The notes under the pieces: model-generated
What the model saw: the letters and a program-made list of their open reading frames with translations, nothing else
Database searches by the model: none
Told to the model about the DNA's origin: nothing
From: Hyphomicrobium facile
Lineage (GTDB): Bacteria; Pseudomonadota; Alphaproteobacteria; Rhizobiales; Hyphomicrobiaceae
DNA length: 64,000 nt
Reading direction: 5' to 3'
Assembly: GCF_900116175.1 (NCBI RefSeq)
Contig: NZ_FPCH01000001.1
Span: 746,501-810,500, forward strand
In this document: one piece after another, positions 44,893 through 53,897 of the stretch
Layout of the letters: every line of letters starts with the position of its first letter
Position numbering within the stretch: position 1 is the stretch's first letter
Position numbers and translations under genes: made by a program

Positions 44893-46032
44893 TCACGTTG
44901 ATCCTGGGGTTTCGGACGTCACGCGCGAGGCGCTAAACCCGGGGAGCGAGGGCAGTCCGGGCGAACGGGCCGCGAGCACCTTGAAGCGCGAACCCATACC
45001 ATTCGGTGCGAGCAGCCGGGCGACACCTGTTTCGATCTCGATCGCTCGCGCCGGGTTTGCGGACATCAACCGCGATGCTCTCTCGACGATGCCGAGGGAG
45101 CCGAGAAATTCGGCCTGCGTCACCGGCCCATCGAGAACGAGGCCGGCGCGATGCAGTGTCGACGCGAGATCGTAGAAATTGACGTGCACCGTGAGGTCGG
45201 CTTCGCCGGGCGACGTCAAAGGCGATTCATAAGCGTGGCCGCGAACGGCCTGCAGCGTGTCGCCGGCGGCTGGCGTCGTGTGACCGTAGTCGATCATCAG
45301 AAACGCGACGGGTCCGCGCTCGGCGAGCGCTTTCAATGCTTCGGCGAGTTGATCGAGGCGCTGGGATTCGATGACCGTTCCGGGCGGCGCGTTCGGCAGA
45401 AGGGCTTCGAACGCTTCGTGCGGACAGTTTTTGTCGATGCCCGCGAATTGCAGTTCACCCGACTTGTCGAGCGTGACGCCGCGAATGTGCCAACCGGCCT
45501 CCGTCTTGACCCACTGGGCCACGGGCCAGGCATCAAGGAACTCGTTGGCGAAGATGATGGCGGGCGGATTGAACTCGTCCAGCTCGCGGCCCCAACTCAG
45601 CACGCTGCTGAAATCGGCGAGTGTAGCGGCTTGGATCTCGGTGAGGGCGTCGCTGCCTTCCACCAGATGCACGCGGGCGACGTTTGCAAAGCCCGGAACG
45701 ATACGCGCGGCGCGGAGCACGTCGCGCATCATGGTGCCGCGTCCTGGGCCATATTCGACAAGCGTGACGGGATTGGGCGCGCCGAGCACGCCCTGCCAAA
45801 CGACGCCGGCCCATACGCCGATCAACTCGCCGAAGACCTGACTGATGTCGGCGGCGGTGATGAAGTCGCCGGCGGCGCCAAAGACGGGCTGCGTGCGATA
45901 GTAGCCGTAGTCCACGTCCCAGAGGCAGCGGGACATATAGGTCTGAACCGTCATCGGCCCGTCGCGGCGAATGCTCTCCTTGATCCGCCGGGACAGCGGC
46001 GTATCGCGACGCAATCCAGTATCTCCGATCAC
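44893..46032 (-). CDS. MidA / NDUFAF7-like SAM-dependent methyltransferase (DUF185)
   Basis: The 379-residue protein has the DUF185 marks: MSRCLWDVDYGYY, GDFITAADISQVFGELIGVW, the SAM motif LVEYGPGRGTMMRDVLRA, and IFANEFLDAWPV. The eukaryotic NDUFAF7 dimethylates an Arg of a complex I subunit; the bacterial target is likely the same. GTG 46032 overlaps the stop of lgt (GTGA), suggesting coupled translation. The final ten codons run through a dispersed repeat (GTTTCGGACG type), so the C-terminus SRVTSETPGST may be an accidental extension. Confidence 0.88.
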   Translation of the reverse strand: MIGDTGLRRDTPLSRRIKESIRRDGPMTVQTYMSRCLWDVDYGYYRTQPVFGAAGDFITAADISQVFGELIGVWAGVVWQGVLGAPNPVTLVEYGPGRGTMMRDVLRAARIVPGFANVARVHLVEGSDALTEIQAATLADFSSVLSWGRELDEFNPPAIIFANEFLDAWPVAQWVKTEAGWHIRGVTLDKSGELQFAGIDKNCPHEAFEALLPNAPPGTVIESQRLDQLAEALKALAERGPVAFLMIDYGHTTPAAGDTLQAVRGHAYESPLTSPGEADLTVHVNFYDLASTLHRAGLVLDGPVTQAEFLGSLGIVERASRLMSANPARAIEIETGVARLLAPNGMGSRFKVLAARSPGLPSLPGFSASRVTSETPGST

Positions 46033-46868
46033 ACGGCTGCCTTTCCGGGAGTGTTCGTCCGGTTCGCTGTCCAGATCATATAGATGCCGAGCGCCAGCAT
46101 GGGCAGGCAATAGACCTGGCCTGCGGTGAAGGGACCGACGTTCAGGATATGACCGACTTCGGGCTCGCGGAAGAACTCGCAGATGCTGCGCGCGATCGCG
46201 TACCAGACGAGCCAGAGGCCGGTCACGAGACCCGGACGCTTCAACGCGAACAGATGATGGGTTGCGAACCTCAAGATGATGAACATCACGAGGCCTTCGA
46301 GCAGAGCCTCATAGAGCTGGCTCGGATGGCGCGGGCTTTCTCCGCCGTTCGGAAACACCATGCCGACGTAGGCGTCCGTTACGCGGCCCCAATGCTCCGA
46401 GTTGATGAAATTGGCGGTGCGGCCGAAGAAGATCCCGATGGGCGACGCGGCGCAGCAGAGGTCCATCACGGATCGGGCGCTGACGTTATAGACGCGTCCG
46501 AATAGCCAGAGCAGCAATGCGGACGCGATGAACGCGCCGTGGAAGCTCATCCCGCCTTTCCAGACTTTGATGATCTCGGCCGGGTTCGCAAAGTAGAAGT
46601 CGGGGTCGTAGAGCAGAACCTGTCCGAGGCGGCCGCCGATGATGACCGCTGCCGTCATAAAGAGCAAAAGGTCGTCAACGCGCTCCAGGGTTATCGGGGG
46701 CTTGTCGCCGCGCCAGAGCTTGGGCGTCGAGACCAGGCGGCGGATATAGAGCCAGCCGAGCAGAAGGCCCGACATGTAGGCCAGGCCATACCATTTGACA
46801 GAGAAGGGGCCGAATTCGATCGCGACGGGGTCGATGTCAGGGAAGGTCAGCAGGGCGAGGGGTGTCAT
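46029..46868 (-). CDS. lgt: Prolipoprotein diacylglyceryl transferase
   Basis: The 279-residue membrane protein has seven hydrophobic helices and the Lgt signature GRTANFINSEHWGRV (about 145-160), with HGAFIASAL and SPRHPSQLYEA. It moves a diacylglyceryl group from phosphatidylglycerol to the lipobox Cys of prolipoproteins, such as two others encoded in this window (at 2.4 kb and 42.8 kb). ATG 46868 has GGAG six bases upstream. First gene of the lgt - MidA-like - pgeF run. Confidence 0.95.
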   Translation of the reverse strand: MTPLALLTFPDIDPVAIEFGPFSVKWYGLAYMSGLLLGWLYIRRLVSTPKLWRGDKPPITLERVDDLLLFMTAAVIIGGRLGQVLLYDPDFYFANPAEIIKVWKGGMSFHGAFIASALLLWLFGRVYNVSARSVMDLCCAASPIGIFFGRTANFINSEHWGRVTDAYVGMVFPNGGESPRHPSQLYEALLEGLVMFIILRFATHHLFALKRPGLVTGLWLVWYAIARSICEFFREPEVGHILNVGPFTAGQVYCLPMLALGIYMIWTANRTNTPGKAAV

Positions 46869-47063
46869 CGGCGCTCCGGGCGGCATTTCGCGATTGGCCG
46901 TGTCGAGGCGCTAAGAAAGCCCCAGTTCACAGGGTTGTTTGGGAACCCCTGGGCAAAGTCAAGCGGCCATCGTTTGCCCGCGACGGCGGCTCGCCCTGCT
47001 CGAGCTTGCGGCCATGGGCGGCAATCGCCATAACTTATAAACACCCTCAATTCCGAGACCCCA

Positions 47064-47342
47064 ATGACCCAGACAACTAACAGACTCTTCGACGACTTTG
47101 CCAAGCTCATGACAGACGCCGCGGGTGCGGCGGATGGCTTGAAAAAAGAGACGGAAGCGCTTTTTCGCGCTCAGGCCGAAAAGTTTCTGCGCGAAATGAG
47201 TGTCGTGACGCGGGAAGACTTCGAGGCGGTGCGCGAGATGGCCCAGAAAGCGCGCCAGGAAAACGAAGCGCTGGCGGCGCGCGTCTTGGCACTTGAAGCG
47301 CAGGTCGCGCAGCTTTCACTCCAAGGCACCTCGACCGTTTGA
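47064..47342 (+). CDS. ubiK: Ubiquinone biosynthesis accessory factor UbiK (BMFP family)
   Basis: The 92-residue protein consists of one long helix with heptads (residues 50-85, REMAQKARQENEALAARVLAL), preceded by RLFDDFAKLMTDAAGAADGL. This is the BMFP/DUF526 layout; UbiK assists the Ubi metabolon in aerobic ubiquinone synthesis and binds lipids. Single gene, divergent from lgt, about 200 bases between. Confidence 0.85.
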   Translation: MTQTTNRLFDDFAKLMTDAAGAADGLKKETEALFRAQAEKFLREMSVVTREDFEAVREMAQKARQENEALAARVLALEAQVAQLSLQGTSTV

Positions 47343-47652
47343 GGTGCTCCATTTGATGCCGGGCGTTCGAAACCGAGCGTTCTCTCCACGTTCGAAACGC
47401 GGTGCTCGAAGCATCCACAGGTTAAGCGGCTTTTCACCAGCTAACGACGCTGAGCCGCCTTCCCGACCCCGGCGCGCCCGGGCTTTGCCACTTTGATCGT
47501 GGACAAGGTTTGCGCGCCGGTCGGGTCAGCTTGCGACTCGTATGGGCGTCTGGTTTTGTCCGGCGCAGCACTAAGCGGCGCGATTGAATTGAGTGTTTTG
47601 CGTCGTTCGTTAGGCCATCCCGGCGCGCGGCAGACTTGGAGAGCGATATCAA
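47343..47652. other. Intergenic region, no gene seen
   Basis: About 310 bases between ubiK and the YbjN gene. GTTCGAAAC occurs twice in direct orientation about 25 bases apart. No hairpin terminator with a T tract, tRNA or coding signal is evident. Confidence 0.45.
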
Positions 47653-48150
47653 ATGGCAGTTGCGGAACAGGGTTCTGACCGCGTTCTCAATCCGATCGAT
47701 CTCATTGAACAGCTTGCGCAGAGCCACGATTGGCCCTGCGAACGGGCGAGCGATGAAGAGCTGACGCTCATCGTCGCCGGAACGTGGGCTGATTATCATA
47801 TCTCGATCAATTGGCGCGACGATCTCGAAGCTTTGCATCTCGCTTGCGCGTTCGATTTCCGCGTTCCTTCCAACCGTCTGACCGAAATGTATCGCCTGAT
47901 CGCACAGATCAACGAGCAGCTTTGGCTCGGTCACTTCGATCTGTGGACGCAGGAAGGCCTCGTGATGTTCCGTCATGCGCTGCTGCTCAACGGCACGGTT
48001 GCGACGGTCCGCCAGTGCGAAGCGATGCTGAAGGCGGCGCTCGAAGGCTGCGAGCGCTACTATCAAGCCTTCCAGTTCGTTGTGTGGGCGGGTAAGGAGA
48101 GCAAGGAAGCCCTGGTTTCGACGATGTTCGAGACGCAGGGACAGGCTTAA
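47653..48150 (+). CDS. YbjN-domain protein
   Basis: The 165-residue protein (NPIDLIEQLAQSHDWPCERASDEELT ... LYRLIAQINEQLWLGHFDLW ... YYQAFQFVVWAGKE) has the conserved Trp and helix-strand order of the YbjN / type III chaperone-like fold. Such proteins affect motility and stress traits, with unknown mechanism. Followed by proC 49 bases later on the same strand; the pair is commonly adjacent in Hyphomicrobiales, to my recollection. Confidence 0.85.
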   Translation: MAVAEQGSDRVLNPIDLIEQLAQSHDWPCERASDEELTLIVAGTWADYHISINWRDDLEALHLACAFDFRVPSNRLTEMYRLIAQINEQLWLGHFDLWTQEGLVMFRHALLLNGTVATVRQCEAMLKAALEGCERYYQAFQFVVWAGKESKEALVSTMFETQGQA

Positions 48151-48199
48151 GCCGGGCGCCATTCCAGGGTTCGGCGGTCTTCGCCGAGGAAATCCCAGA

Positions 48200-49027
48200 A
48201 TGTCGTTGAATTTGAATGGTTCGGTGGTGCTTGCAGGCGCCGGCAAGATGGGCGCCGCCCTGCTCGAAGGCTGGCTCGACCGGGGACTGGATCCCGCGAG
48301 CATTGTCATCCAAGAGCCAAATCTCTCAGGCGCTGCGCAAGATCTCGCGAGCAAGCATGGCATCAAGGCGGTGGCTGATCTGGCCCCGCTCGATACGCCT
48401 CCGGCCGTCATCGTCGTCGCGGTCAAGCCGCAGGCGATGGACGACGTTTTTCCCGGACTCGCGAAAATCGCCGGACCGGAGACTGTCGTCGTTTCGATCG
48501 CCGCCGGTAAAACGCTCGCAAGCTTCGAGCGCCATCTTCCGCCCGGCAGCGCTGTCGTCCGGGCGATGCCCAATACGCCGGCCGCGATCGGCCGCGGCAT
48601 TACCGGGGCCGTCGCGAACGTCCATGCGACAGCGGCACAGAAGCAGGCTTGCGAGAGCCTTCTCGGCGCGGTGGGGCCGGTCGTCTGGGTTGGCGACGAA
48701 AGCCTCATCGATGCCGTAACGGCCGTATCGGGTTCGGGACCGGCTTACGTCTTCCTTCTGGCTGAGGCGCTCGCCGAGGCGGGTGTGGCTGCCGGGCTCG
48801 ATCAGGCGACGGCGGTGCAGCTTGCGCGGGCGACCCTCTCAGGATCAGGCGAACTGCTCAATCAATCTCCTCTCGATGCCGAAACGCTGAGGCGCAACGT
48901 GACGTCGCCCGGCGGCACGACAGCGGCTGCTCTCGCGGTCCTGATGCGAGAGGGCAGCGGTCTCAAGGAACTGATGACGGAAGCGGTGCTCGCCGCAAAA
49001 AAGCGCGGCCGCGAACTTGGACGTTGA
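48200..49027 (+). CDS. proC: Pyrroline-5-carboxylate reductase
   Basis: The 275-residue protein opens with a Rossmann site VVLAGAGKMGAALLEGW, then VVVAVKPQAMDDVFP, PNTPAAIGRGITG and the C-terminal family signature LLNQSPLDAETLRRNVTSPGGTTAAALAVL. It makes L-proline from pyrroline-5-carboxylate with NAD(P)H. GAGGAAATCCCAGA precedes ATG 48200. The frame is open upstream to 48080, but those codons overlap the YbjN gene and are not family sequence. Confidence 0.95.
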   Translation: MSLNLNGSVVLAGAGKMGAALLEGWLDRGLDPASIVIQEPNLSGAAQDLASKHGIKAVADLAPLDTPPAVIVVAVKPQAMDDVFPGLAKIAGPETVVVSIAAGKTLASFERHLPPGSAVVRAMPNTPAAIGRGITGAVANVHATAAQKQACESLLGAVGPVVWVGDESLIDAVTAVSGSGPAYVFLLAEALAEAGVAAGLDQATAVQLARATLSGSGELLNQSPLDAETLRRNVTSPGGTTAAALAVLMREGSGLKELMTEAVLAAKKRGRELGR

Positions 49028-49283
49028 CCGGGGCTGGGATTGTCGGTCTCGGTTTTGGTTCGCGGCCACTAAGCGCATCCCGAATGGGCTGGCAGCCCAC
49101 GGCGCTCGGGATTGTCGGTACCGGTGACTGCAGGCTTGGAGGACACCTTGCCAAAGTCGACGGGTTTGGCCCCCGGATCCGATGGCCAGAGAGTGTAACA
49201 CCATAACATAACGGTCAAATCACAATGGCGTGTGCTTAACGCCTAACATATTCAAACCACAGAGATATTTTGGGGATTTTTTC

Positions 49284-50696
49284 CTATTTCGGCAGGGAAA
49301 TAATCGCGCGCAGGCCGCCCATTGAACTTTCGCCGAGAGCGACTTCACCACCGTGGCTCTTGGCGATATCGCGGGCGATCACGAGGCCAAGTCCGCTGTT
49401 GCCTTCGTCCTGATTGCGGGCGTGATCGAGACGGTAGAACGGACGGAAGACGTTTTCGCGTTCTTCCTCGGGGATGCCGGGGCCGTCGTCGTCGACCTCG
49501 ATGCGCACCCAGCGGCCTTCAGGCGCGACGCGGATGATGATGCGGTCGCCGAAACGCGCGGCATTCGTGACGAGGTTCATGATCGCGCGCTTCAGGGCCT
49601 GCCGTTTCAGCGGCAGGATGATGTCGCCTTTGCTTTTGCGGATCTTGAGATCGATCGTGCAGGCATAGATCGAAGCGTCGTCGACGATTTCCTCCAGCAG
49701 CTCCTTGAGGTTCGTCGGCTTGGCTTCCTCGCCGCCGTCGCCCTTGGCGAATGCCAGATAATCTTCGAGCATGTGCTGCATTTCGTCGACGTCGCTCGAG
49801 AGTGCGCGCGTCTCCGGCGTATCGTCGAGCAGAGCCAGCTCGAGCTTGAAGCGCGTCAGCACCGTTCGCAAGTCATGGCTGACGCCCGCGAGCATCGTGG
49901 TGCGCTGTTCGACGTGCTGCTTGATGCGGTCGCGCATTTGCAGAAAGGCGAGGGCGGCTTGGCGCACTTCGCGCGCGCCGCGCGGCCTGAAGTCTTCCGG
50001 GATGCCGCGGCCTTTGCCGAACGCGTCGGCAGCATCGGCGAGCCGCAGAATTGGCCTGATCTGATTGCGCAGAAAGAGAATAGCGACGGTCAGCAGGATG
50101 ACGGAGGAGCCGACCATCCAAAGCAGAAAGATATGAGAGTTCGACGCGTAGGTCTGGCTGCGGGTCGCGACGAACCGCAGAATGGCATCGTCGAGCTTGA
50201 CGCGGATTTCGACGTTCTGATCGCCGACGGTATTGATCCAGAACGGCAGCTGGACATGCTTGCGCAACTCATTGGAGAGCGCGCGGTCGAGCAGCCGGAA
50301 GAACGGCTTCGGCCCTGGCGGAGGCAGATCACCGTTCGGAAGAACTTCCATCGCCAAGTTGAGACGATCGCGCGCGAGATCGATGATTTTTTGAGGGCCG
50401 TCCGATTTCGGCAGATCCTCATAGACCTCGATCAGCGCCGCGATGTCACGAGCTGTCGCTTCCGACAGCCGGCGCGTCACGGCCTGCCAATGGCGTTCCA
50501 TGAATGCGAACGCAATGACGCCTTCGAGGACGACGATCGGTGTGATGATGATCAGCAGCGCCCGGGCGTAAAGGCCCTTCGGGAGCATCTCGGCGCCGAT
50601 GTTGAGCAGTCCCACGACGTACGGGTGCTCGCGGAAACGACGATACCGCGAGGCACTGCTTCCGGCATCCGGTGTCGTTTCGGGCACAACTGCCAT
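49284..50696 (-). CDS. Sensor histidine kinase (EnvZ-like)
   Basis: The 470-residue protein has a membrane helix (LLIIITPIVVLEGVIAFAFM, about 48-67), a periplasmic loop of about 115 residues, a second helix (IFLLWMVGSSVILLTVAILFL), a HAMP segment, the H box AGVSHDLRTVLTRFKLEL, and a C-terminal ATPase domain with N box NLVTNAARFG, DDDGPGIPEEE and GLGLVIARDI. It would phosphorylate the OmpR-type regulator encoded 69 bases upstream on the same strand. The H box has V in place of the usual P (HDLRTVLT), a variant I recall from Hyphomicrobiales. Confidence 0.92.
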   Translation of the reverse strand: MAVVPETTPDAGSSASRYRRFREHPYVVGLLNIGAEMLPKGLYARALLIIITPIVVLEGVIAFAFMERHWQAVTRRLSEATARDIAALIEVYEDLPKSDGPQKIIDLARDRLNLAMEVLPNGDLPPPGPKPFFRLLDRALSNELRKHVQLPFWINTVGDQNVEIRVKLDDAILRFVATRSQTYASNSHIFLLWMVGSSVILLTVAILFLRNQIRPILRLADAADAFGKGRGIPEDFRPRGAREVRQAALAFLQMRDRIKQHVEQRTTMLAGVSHDLRTVLTRFKLELALLDDTPETRALSSDVDEMQHMLEDYLAFAKGDGGEEAKPTNLKELLEEIVDDASIYACTIDLKIRKSKGDIILPLKRQALKRAIMNLVTNAARFGDRIIIRVAPEGRWVRIEVDDDGPGIPEEERENVFRPFYRLDHARNQDEGNSGLGLVIARDIAKSHGGEVALGESSMGGLRAIISLPK

Positions 50697-50765
50697 TCGT
50701 GAGATTTTCCGCCGTTCGCGTGTCCGGAGGGACCCCCGTCATCGCGGTCACTTCGTGTAGTGGGA

Positions 50766-51482
50766 TCAGTCGGTATAGAGAATATAGCCCTTGCCTCTTA
50801 CCGTCTGCAGGTAGACGGGGTTCGATGGGTCGGCCTCGATCTTGCGCCGCAGGCGATTGATTTGCACGTCGATCGCGCGTTCGCTTCCCGTGCTGTCATC
50901 GCTCGAGAGTTCATGACGGGGGACGGCGACGCCAATGCGCTGAGAGAAGAGCCTCAACAGATCCCGCTCGCGCTCGGTGAGCTTGATCGCTTCGTCGTCG
51001 CGTTTCAATTCACCGCGGGCAATGCTGAAAACGCAGCCGCCCATGCGGATCTCGTCGCGCGGGGCGGACTGCATCTGGCCTCTGCGAAGAATATTGCGAA
51101 GGCGGAGCAGCAACTCGCGAGGATCGAATGGTTTCGAGACGTAATCGTCGACGCCAGCTTCGAGGCCGGAAATCCGGTCTTGAGCTTCGGCGAGGGCCGT
51201 CAACATGCATATCGGGACCGGGCGCGTCAGCTTGAGATCGCGTGCGAGGGAAAGGCCGCTTTCGCCGGGCATCATCACGTCGAGAAGCACGAGATCGAAT
51301 GCCAAGCCCCGCATGAATGCGCGTGCTGCTGCGGCGTCGGCTGCCTCTGTCACGCGGAAACCGTTACTCGATAGAAAGCGGCCGAGAAGTCCTCTGATCT
51401 TTTGATCGTCGTCTACGACCAGTATGTGCGGGGCGTTGTCCGCCAAAGGCTCGGCTCGATCCTGGGCCATCAGGGCTCTCAT
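50766..51482 (-). CDS. OmpR-family response regulator (PetR-like)
   Basis: The 238-residue protein has a receiver domain with the acidic pocket VVDDD, phospho-Asp in LVLLDVMMPGESG, Thr in MLTALAE and Lys in YVSKPFDP, then an OmpR winged helix (AIDVQINRLRRKIEADPSNPVYLQTVRGKGY). ATG 51482 overlaps the stop of the MarR gene (ATGA). The MarR-regulator pair is like petP-petR of Rhodobacter, which is needed for cytochrome bc1 synthesis. Here petABC lies 22 kb away in the same window. Confidence 0.9.
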   Translation of the reverse strand: MRALMAQDRAEPLADNAPHILVVDDDQKIRGLLGRFLSSNGFRVTEAADAAAARAFMRGLAFDLVLLDVMMPGESGLSLARDLKLTRPVPICMLTALAEAQDRISGLEAGVDDYVSKPFDPRELLLRLRNILRRGQMQSAPRDEIRMGGCVFSIARGELKRDDEAIKLTERERDLLRLFSQRIGVAVPRHELSSDDSTGSERAIDVQINRLRRKIEADPSNPVYLQTVRGKGYILYTD

Positions 51483-52060
51483 GTGTTGCAATCGGGTGCA
51501 GCTTCCGACGTGTCAGCGCGCTGACCCTTGATGAGGGTTTCTACCTGGGGCCGGTTTTTCTCAGTGATCATCCCAAAGAGAAAATTTCTCGCAAGAGCAT
51601 CAGCGCCAGGGCCGAGGTTCGCGAGCGCCCCCTCGATGCGTTTGGCCTGAATTTGTGTCAGTTTATCGTTCAGCCGCGCGCCCTTGGCTGAGAGGTATAG
51701 CCGCCGTTCGCGCCGATCCTCGTTTCCGGCCTTCTGTATGATGAATCCCTCATCGACCAGCTGCTTGAGCACGCGCGCCAGCGACTGCTTGGTGATTTTC
51801 AAAATATCCAGCAATTCCGCGACCTTCAGGCCCGGAATGCGGTGCACGAAATGCAAGACGCGGTGGTGAGCGCGGCCGAAGCCGTACTGAGCCAGGATTG
51901 CATCCGGGTCGCACGTAAAATCACGATAGGCAAAATAGAAAAGCTCTATGTACCCGATCAGATCGACGAGTGAAGAAGGCCGGTCATCTGCCGCCGCCAC
52001 GGGGGAATGCCCAGTTGCGCCAAGGTGTTCGGAGGGGCCTTCTGACGTTATGTCAGCCAT
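51479..52060 (-). CDS. MarR-family regulator (PetP-like)
   Basis: The 193-residue protein has a MarR winged helix: AHHRVLHFVHRIPGLKVAELLDILKITKQSLARVLKQLVDEGFI, followed by the wing with NEDRRERRLYLSAKG. An N-terminal extension of about 30 residues and the FYFAYRDFTCDPDAILAQYGFGRAHHR lead-in are typical of PetP-type proteins. First gene of the MarR - response regulator - kinase operon, divergent from ilvE with 200 bases between. Confidence 0.88.
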   Translation of the reverse strand: MADITSEGPSEHLGATGHSPVAAADDRPSSLVDLIGYIELFYFAYRDFTCDPDAILAQYGFGRAHHRVLHFVHRIPGLKVAELLDILKITKQSLARVLKQLVDEGFIIQKAGNEDRRERRLYLSAKGARLNDKLTQIQAKRIEGALANLGPGADALARNFLFGMITEKNRPQVETLIKGQRADTSEAAPDCNT

Positions 52061-52260
52061 GTTGACTTATTGGCCTCGATTGTATTCTGTTGCAAGCCAA
52101 AATGCTGGCTCGTCCCGGCAGGTCTCTGCTTCTGCGCATGGCGCACTGAAAACGCACGTCCAAGGGCGTCTTCAGCCTGCCAAGCCCCCAGCCTCTCGAG
52201 ACGCCCGACAGAACCCGGCACCCGGTAACTATAAAAAGCCCAGGAAGGAATTGGACTGGT

Positions 52261-53157
52261 ATGGCCGACCTCATCCCCTATCACGATCGCGACGGGCTCA
52301 TTTGGATCGACGGAACCCTCGTCAACTGGCGCGATGTGAAGGTGCACCTTCTGACGCACGCGCTCCATTATGCGAGCTCGGTGTTCGAGGGCGAGCGCGC
52401 GTATGGCGGTGAGATCTTCAAGCTCACCGAGCACAGCGAACGCCTGGTCGAAAGCGCCCGGATCCTCGATTTCGAGATTCCTTACTCGGTCGCCGAGATC
52501 GATCAGGCCTGCCGCGATGTCATCGCCGCAAACAAGCTCTCCGATTGTTACGTTCGACCGATTGCCTGGCGCGGCAGCGAGCAGATGGGCGTTTCAGCGC
52601 AACAGGCGAAAATTCATCTCGCGGTCGCGGCGTGGGATTGGGGTTCCTATTTCCCCATGGAGCAGCGCCTCAAGGGCATTCGCATCACCAACGCCGTCTA
52701 TCGCCGGCCCGATCCCGCCTGCGCGCCTTCGAGGGCTAAGGCCGCAGGTCTCTACATGATCTGCACCATCGAGAAACACCGCGCCGAACGTGCCGGATAC
52801 TCGGACGCGTTGATGCTCGATTGGCGCGGCCGCGTCGCCGAATGCACCGGCGCCAACATCTTCTTCGTGAAGGATGGCGTGGTGCATACGCCGGAGGCCG
52901 ATTGCTTTCTCAACGGCATTACGCGCCGCACCGTCATCGATCTTGCGAAAGCGCGCGGCATCACCGTCGTCGAACGCGTGATCATGCCGGAAGAGCTCGG
53001 CTCGTTCTCCGAGTGCTTCATCACCGGCACGGCGGCGGAAGTCACGCCGGTTTCTGAGATCGGCGAGCACAAATACAAGCCCGGTTCCATCTCCGAAACT
53101 CTTCTCAATGACTATATGGAACTGGTGAAGCCGAAGAAGCGCGTCGCTGCGGAATAG
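52261..53157 (+). CDS. ilvE: Branched-chain amino acid aminotransferase
   Basis: The 298-residue class IV aminotransferase has HALHYASSVFEGERAY, the PLP-lysine region SRAKAAGLYMICTIEKHRAERAGYSDALMLD, and TGANIFFVKDG. It makes Leu, Ile and Val from their keto acids with glutamate. The start ATG 52261 gives the normal length. D-amino-acid transaminase and aminodeoxychorismate lyase share the fold, but the FEGERAY and RPIAWRGSEQMGVSA wording fits IlvE. Confidence 0.93.
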   Translation: MADLIPYHDRDGLIWIDGTLVNWRDVKVHLLTHALHYASSVFEGERAYGGEIFKLTEHSERLVESARILDFEIPYSVAEIDQACRDVIAANKLSDCYVRPIAWRGSEQMGVSAQQAKIHLAVAAWDWGSYFPMEQRLKGIRITNAVYRRPDPACAPSRAKAAGLYMICTIEKHRAERAGYSDALMLDWRGRVAECTGANIFFVKDGVVHTPEADCFLNGITRRTVIDLAKARGITVVERVIMPEELGSFSECFITGTAAEVTPVSEIGEHKYKPGSISETLLNDYMELVKPKKRVAAE

Positions 53158-53244
53158 GCGCTTATTACGGAGTTTCCGGCTTGCGCCGAGTCGCGCACAG
53201 GGTGATGCTTGTGCTTTGCGGCTTGAACTTGTCCGGTACTTCAA

Positions 53245-53514
53245 ATGGCGAGAGCATTACTTGTCTTCGCTGTACTGATCACCGCGTTTTGCGGTTCGGA
53301 CGCCGCCTTGGCTCAGGGCCCAGGCGGCGTTCCCGGTATTCAGCTCGATTGTCAATCGATTTTGACCTGCAACTTTAGACGCAACCGCGGTTGGCGAGGG
53401 TGCCTGTCATCCTATTCCTGCCGGAAATGCGAATTCGTTCCCGGGCCTTGTCCTGGTGGCGGCCCGAGACGGCGAATTTGCGATCGGATGGTTTGCGATT
53501 GGGCGGGAAGCTAG
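53245..53514 (+). CDS. Small secreted cysteine-rich protein
   Basis: The 89-residue precursor has a signal peptide (MARALLVFAVLITAF, cleavage about ALA at 22) and a mature part of about 65 residues holding eight Cys in the order C, C, GC, SC, KC, PC, IC, VC, enough for four disulfides. The centre reads RGCLSSYSCRKCEFV and then PGPCPGGGPRRRICDRMVC. It would be a compact periplasmic or secreted mini-protein. No Shine-Dalgarno is obvious. Function unknown. Confidence 0.6.
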   Translation: MARALLVFAVLITAFCGSDAALAQGPGGVPGIQLDCQSILTCNFRRNRGWRGCLSSYSCRKCEFVPGPCPGGGPRRRICDRMVCDWAGS

Positions 53515-53549
53515 GTGCTTCTTGTCGTTTCTCGTCTATCGGCTCTTGT

Positions 53550-53897
53550 CTATCGGCTGGCCGGGCGACCGTTCAGGTCCGGCGCGGCGGGACGCGGTGC
53601 ATGATCTTTGGCAGGCGAGTTGCGCAACATGAGAGGCGCACAGATGGCAAACAAGAATGCGGCGATGGTGACGAACAGTGCGCCTACTGCCATCGGCGAC
53701 AGTGAGACGCCCGACCAATAGGCGATCAACTCGACCACGACGCACCAGAAAAGGGCAGGGGCGATCGACGCAATCGCAAGCCCAATGAACCGCGCGGAAG
53801 GGCGCCAATGCGCCTCACGAACGGCGGTATCGGTGGACGAAATCACAGCTGTCGTGGCAGATCGCATGGCGGCGTGCTCGACCTTTCGTCGTTTCAT
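53550..53897 (-). CDS. Small membrane protein, unknown function
   Basis: The 115-residue protein has two hydrophobic helices (FIGLAIASIAPALFWCVVVELIAYW and PMAVGALFVTIAAFLFAICAPLML) and a Pro-rich cytoplasmic tail. The start may instead be the ATG ten codons in. Convergent with the Cys-rich gene, 35 bases apart. No family recognised. Confidence 0.55.
   Translation of the reverse strand: MKRRKVEHAAMRSATTAVISSTDTAVREAHWRPSARFIGLAIASIAPALFWCVVVELIAYWSGVSLSPMAVGALFVTIAAFLFAICAPLMLRNSPAKDHAPRPAAPDLNGRPASR

Noticed and set aside
49034..49120. Repeated GGGATTGTCGGT and a short hairpin downstream of proC
   Set aside because: Two 12-base copies 72 bases apart and a weak stem without a T tract; too little to call a terminator or a mobile repeat.
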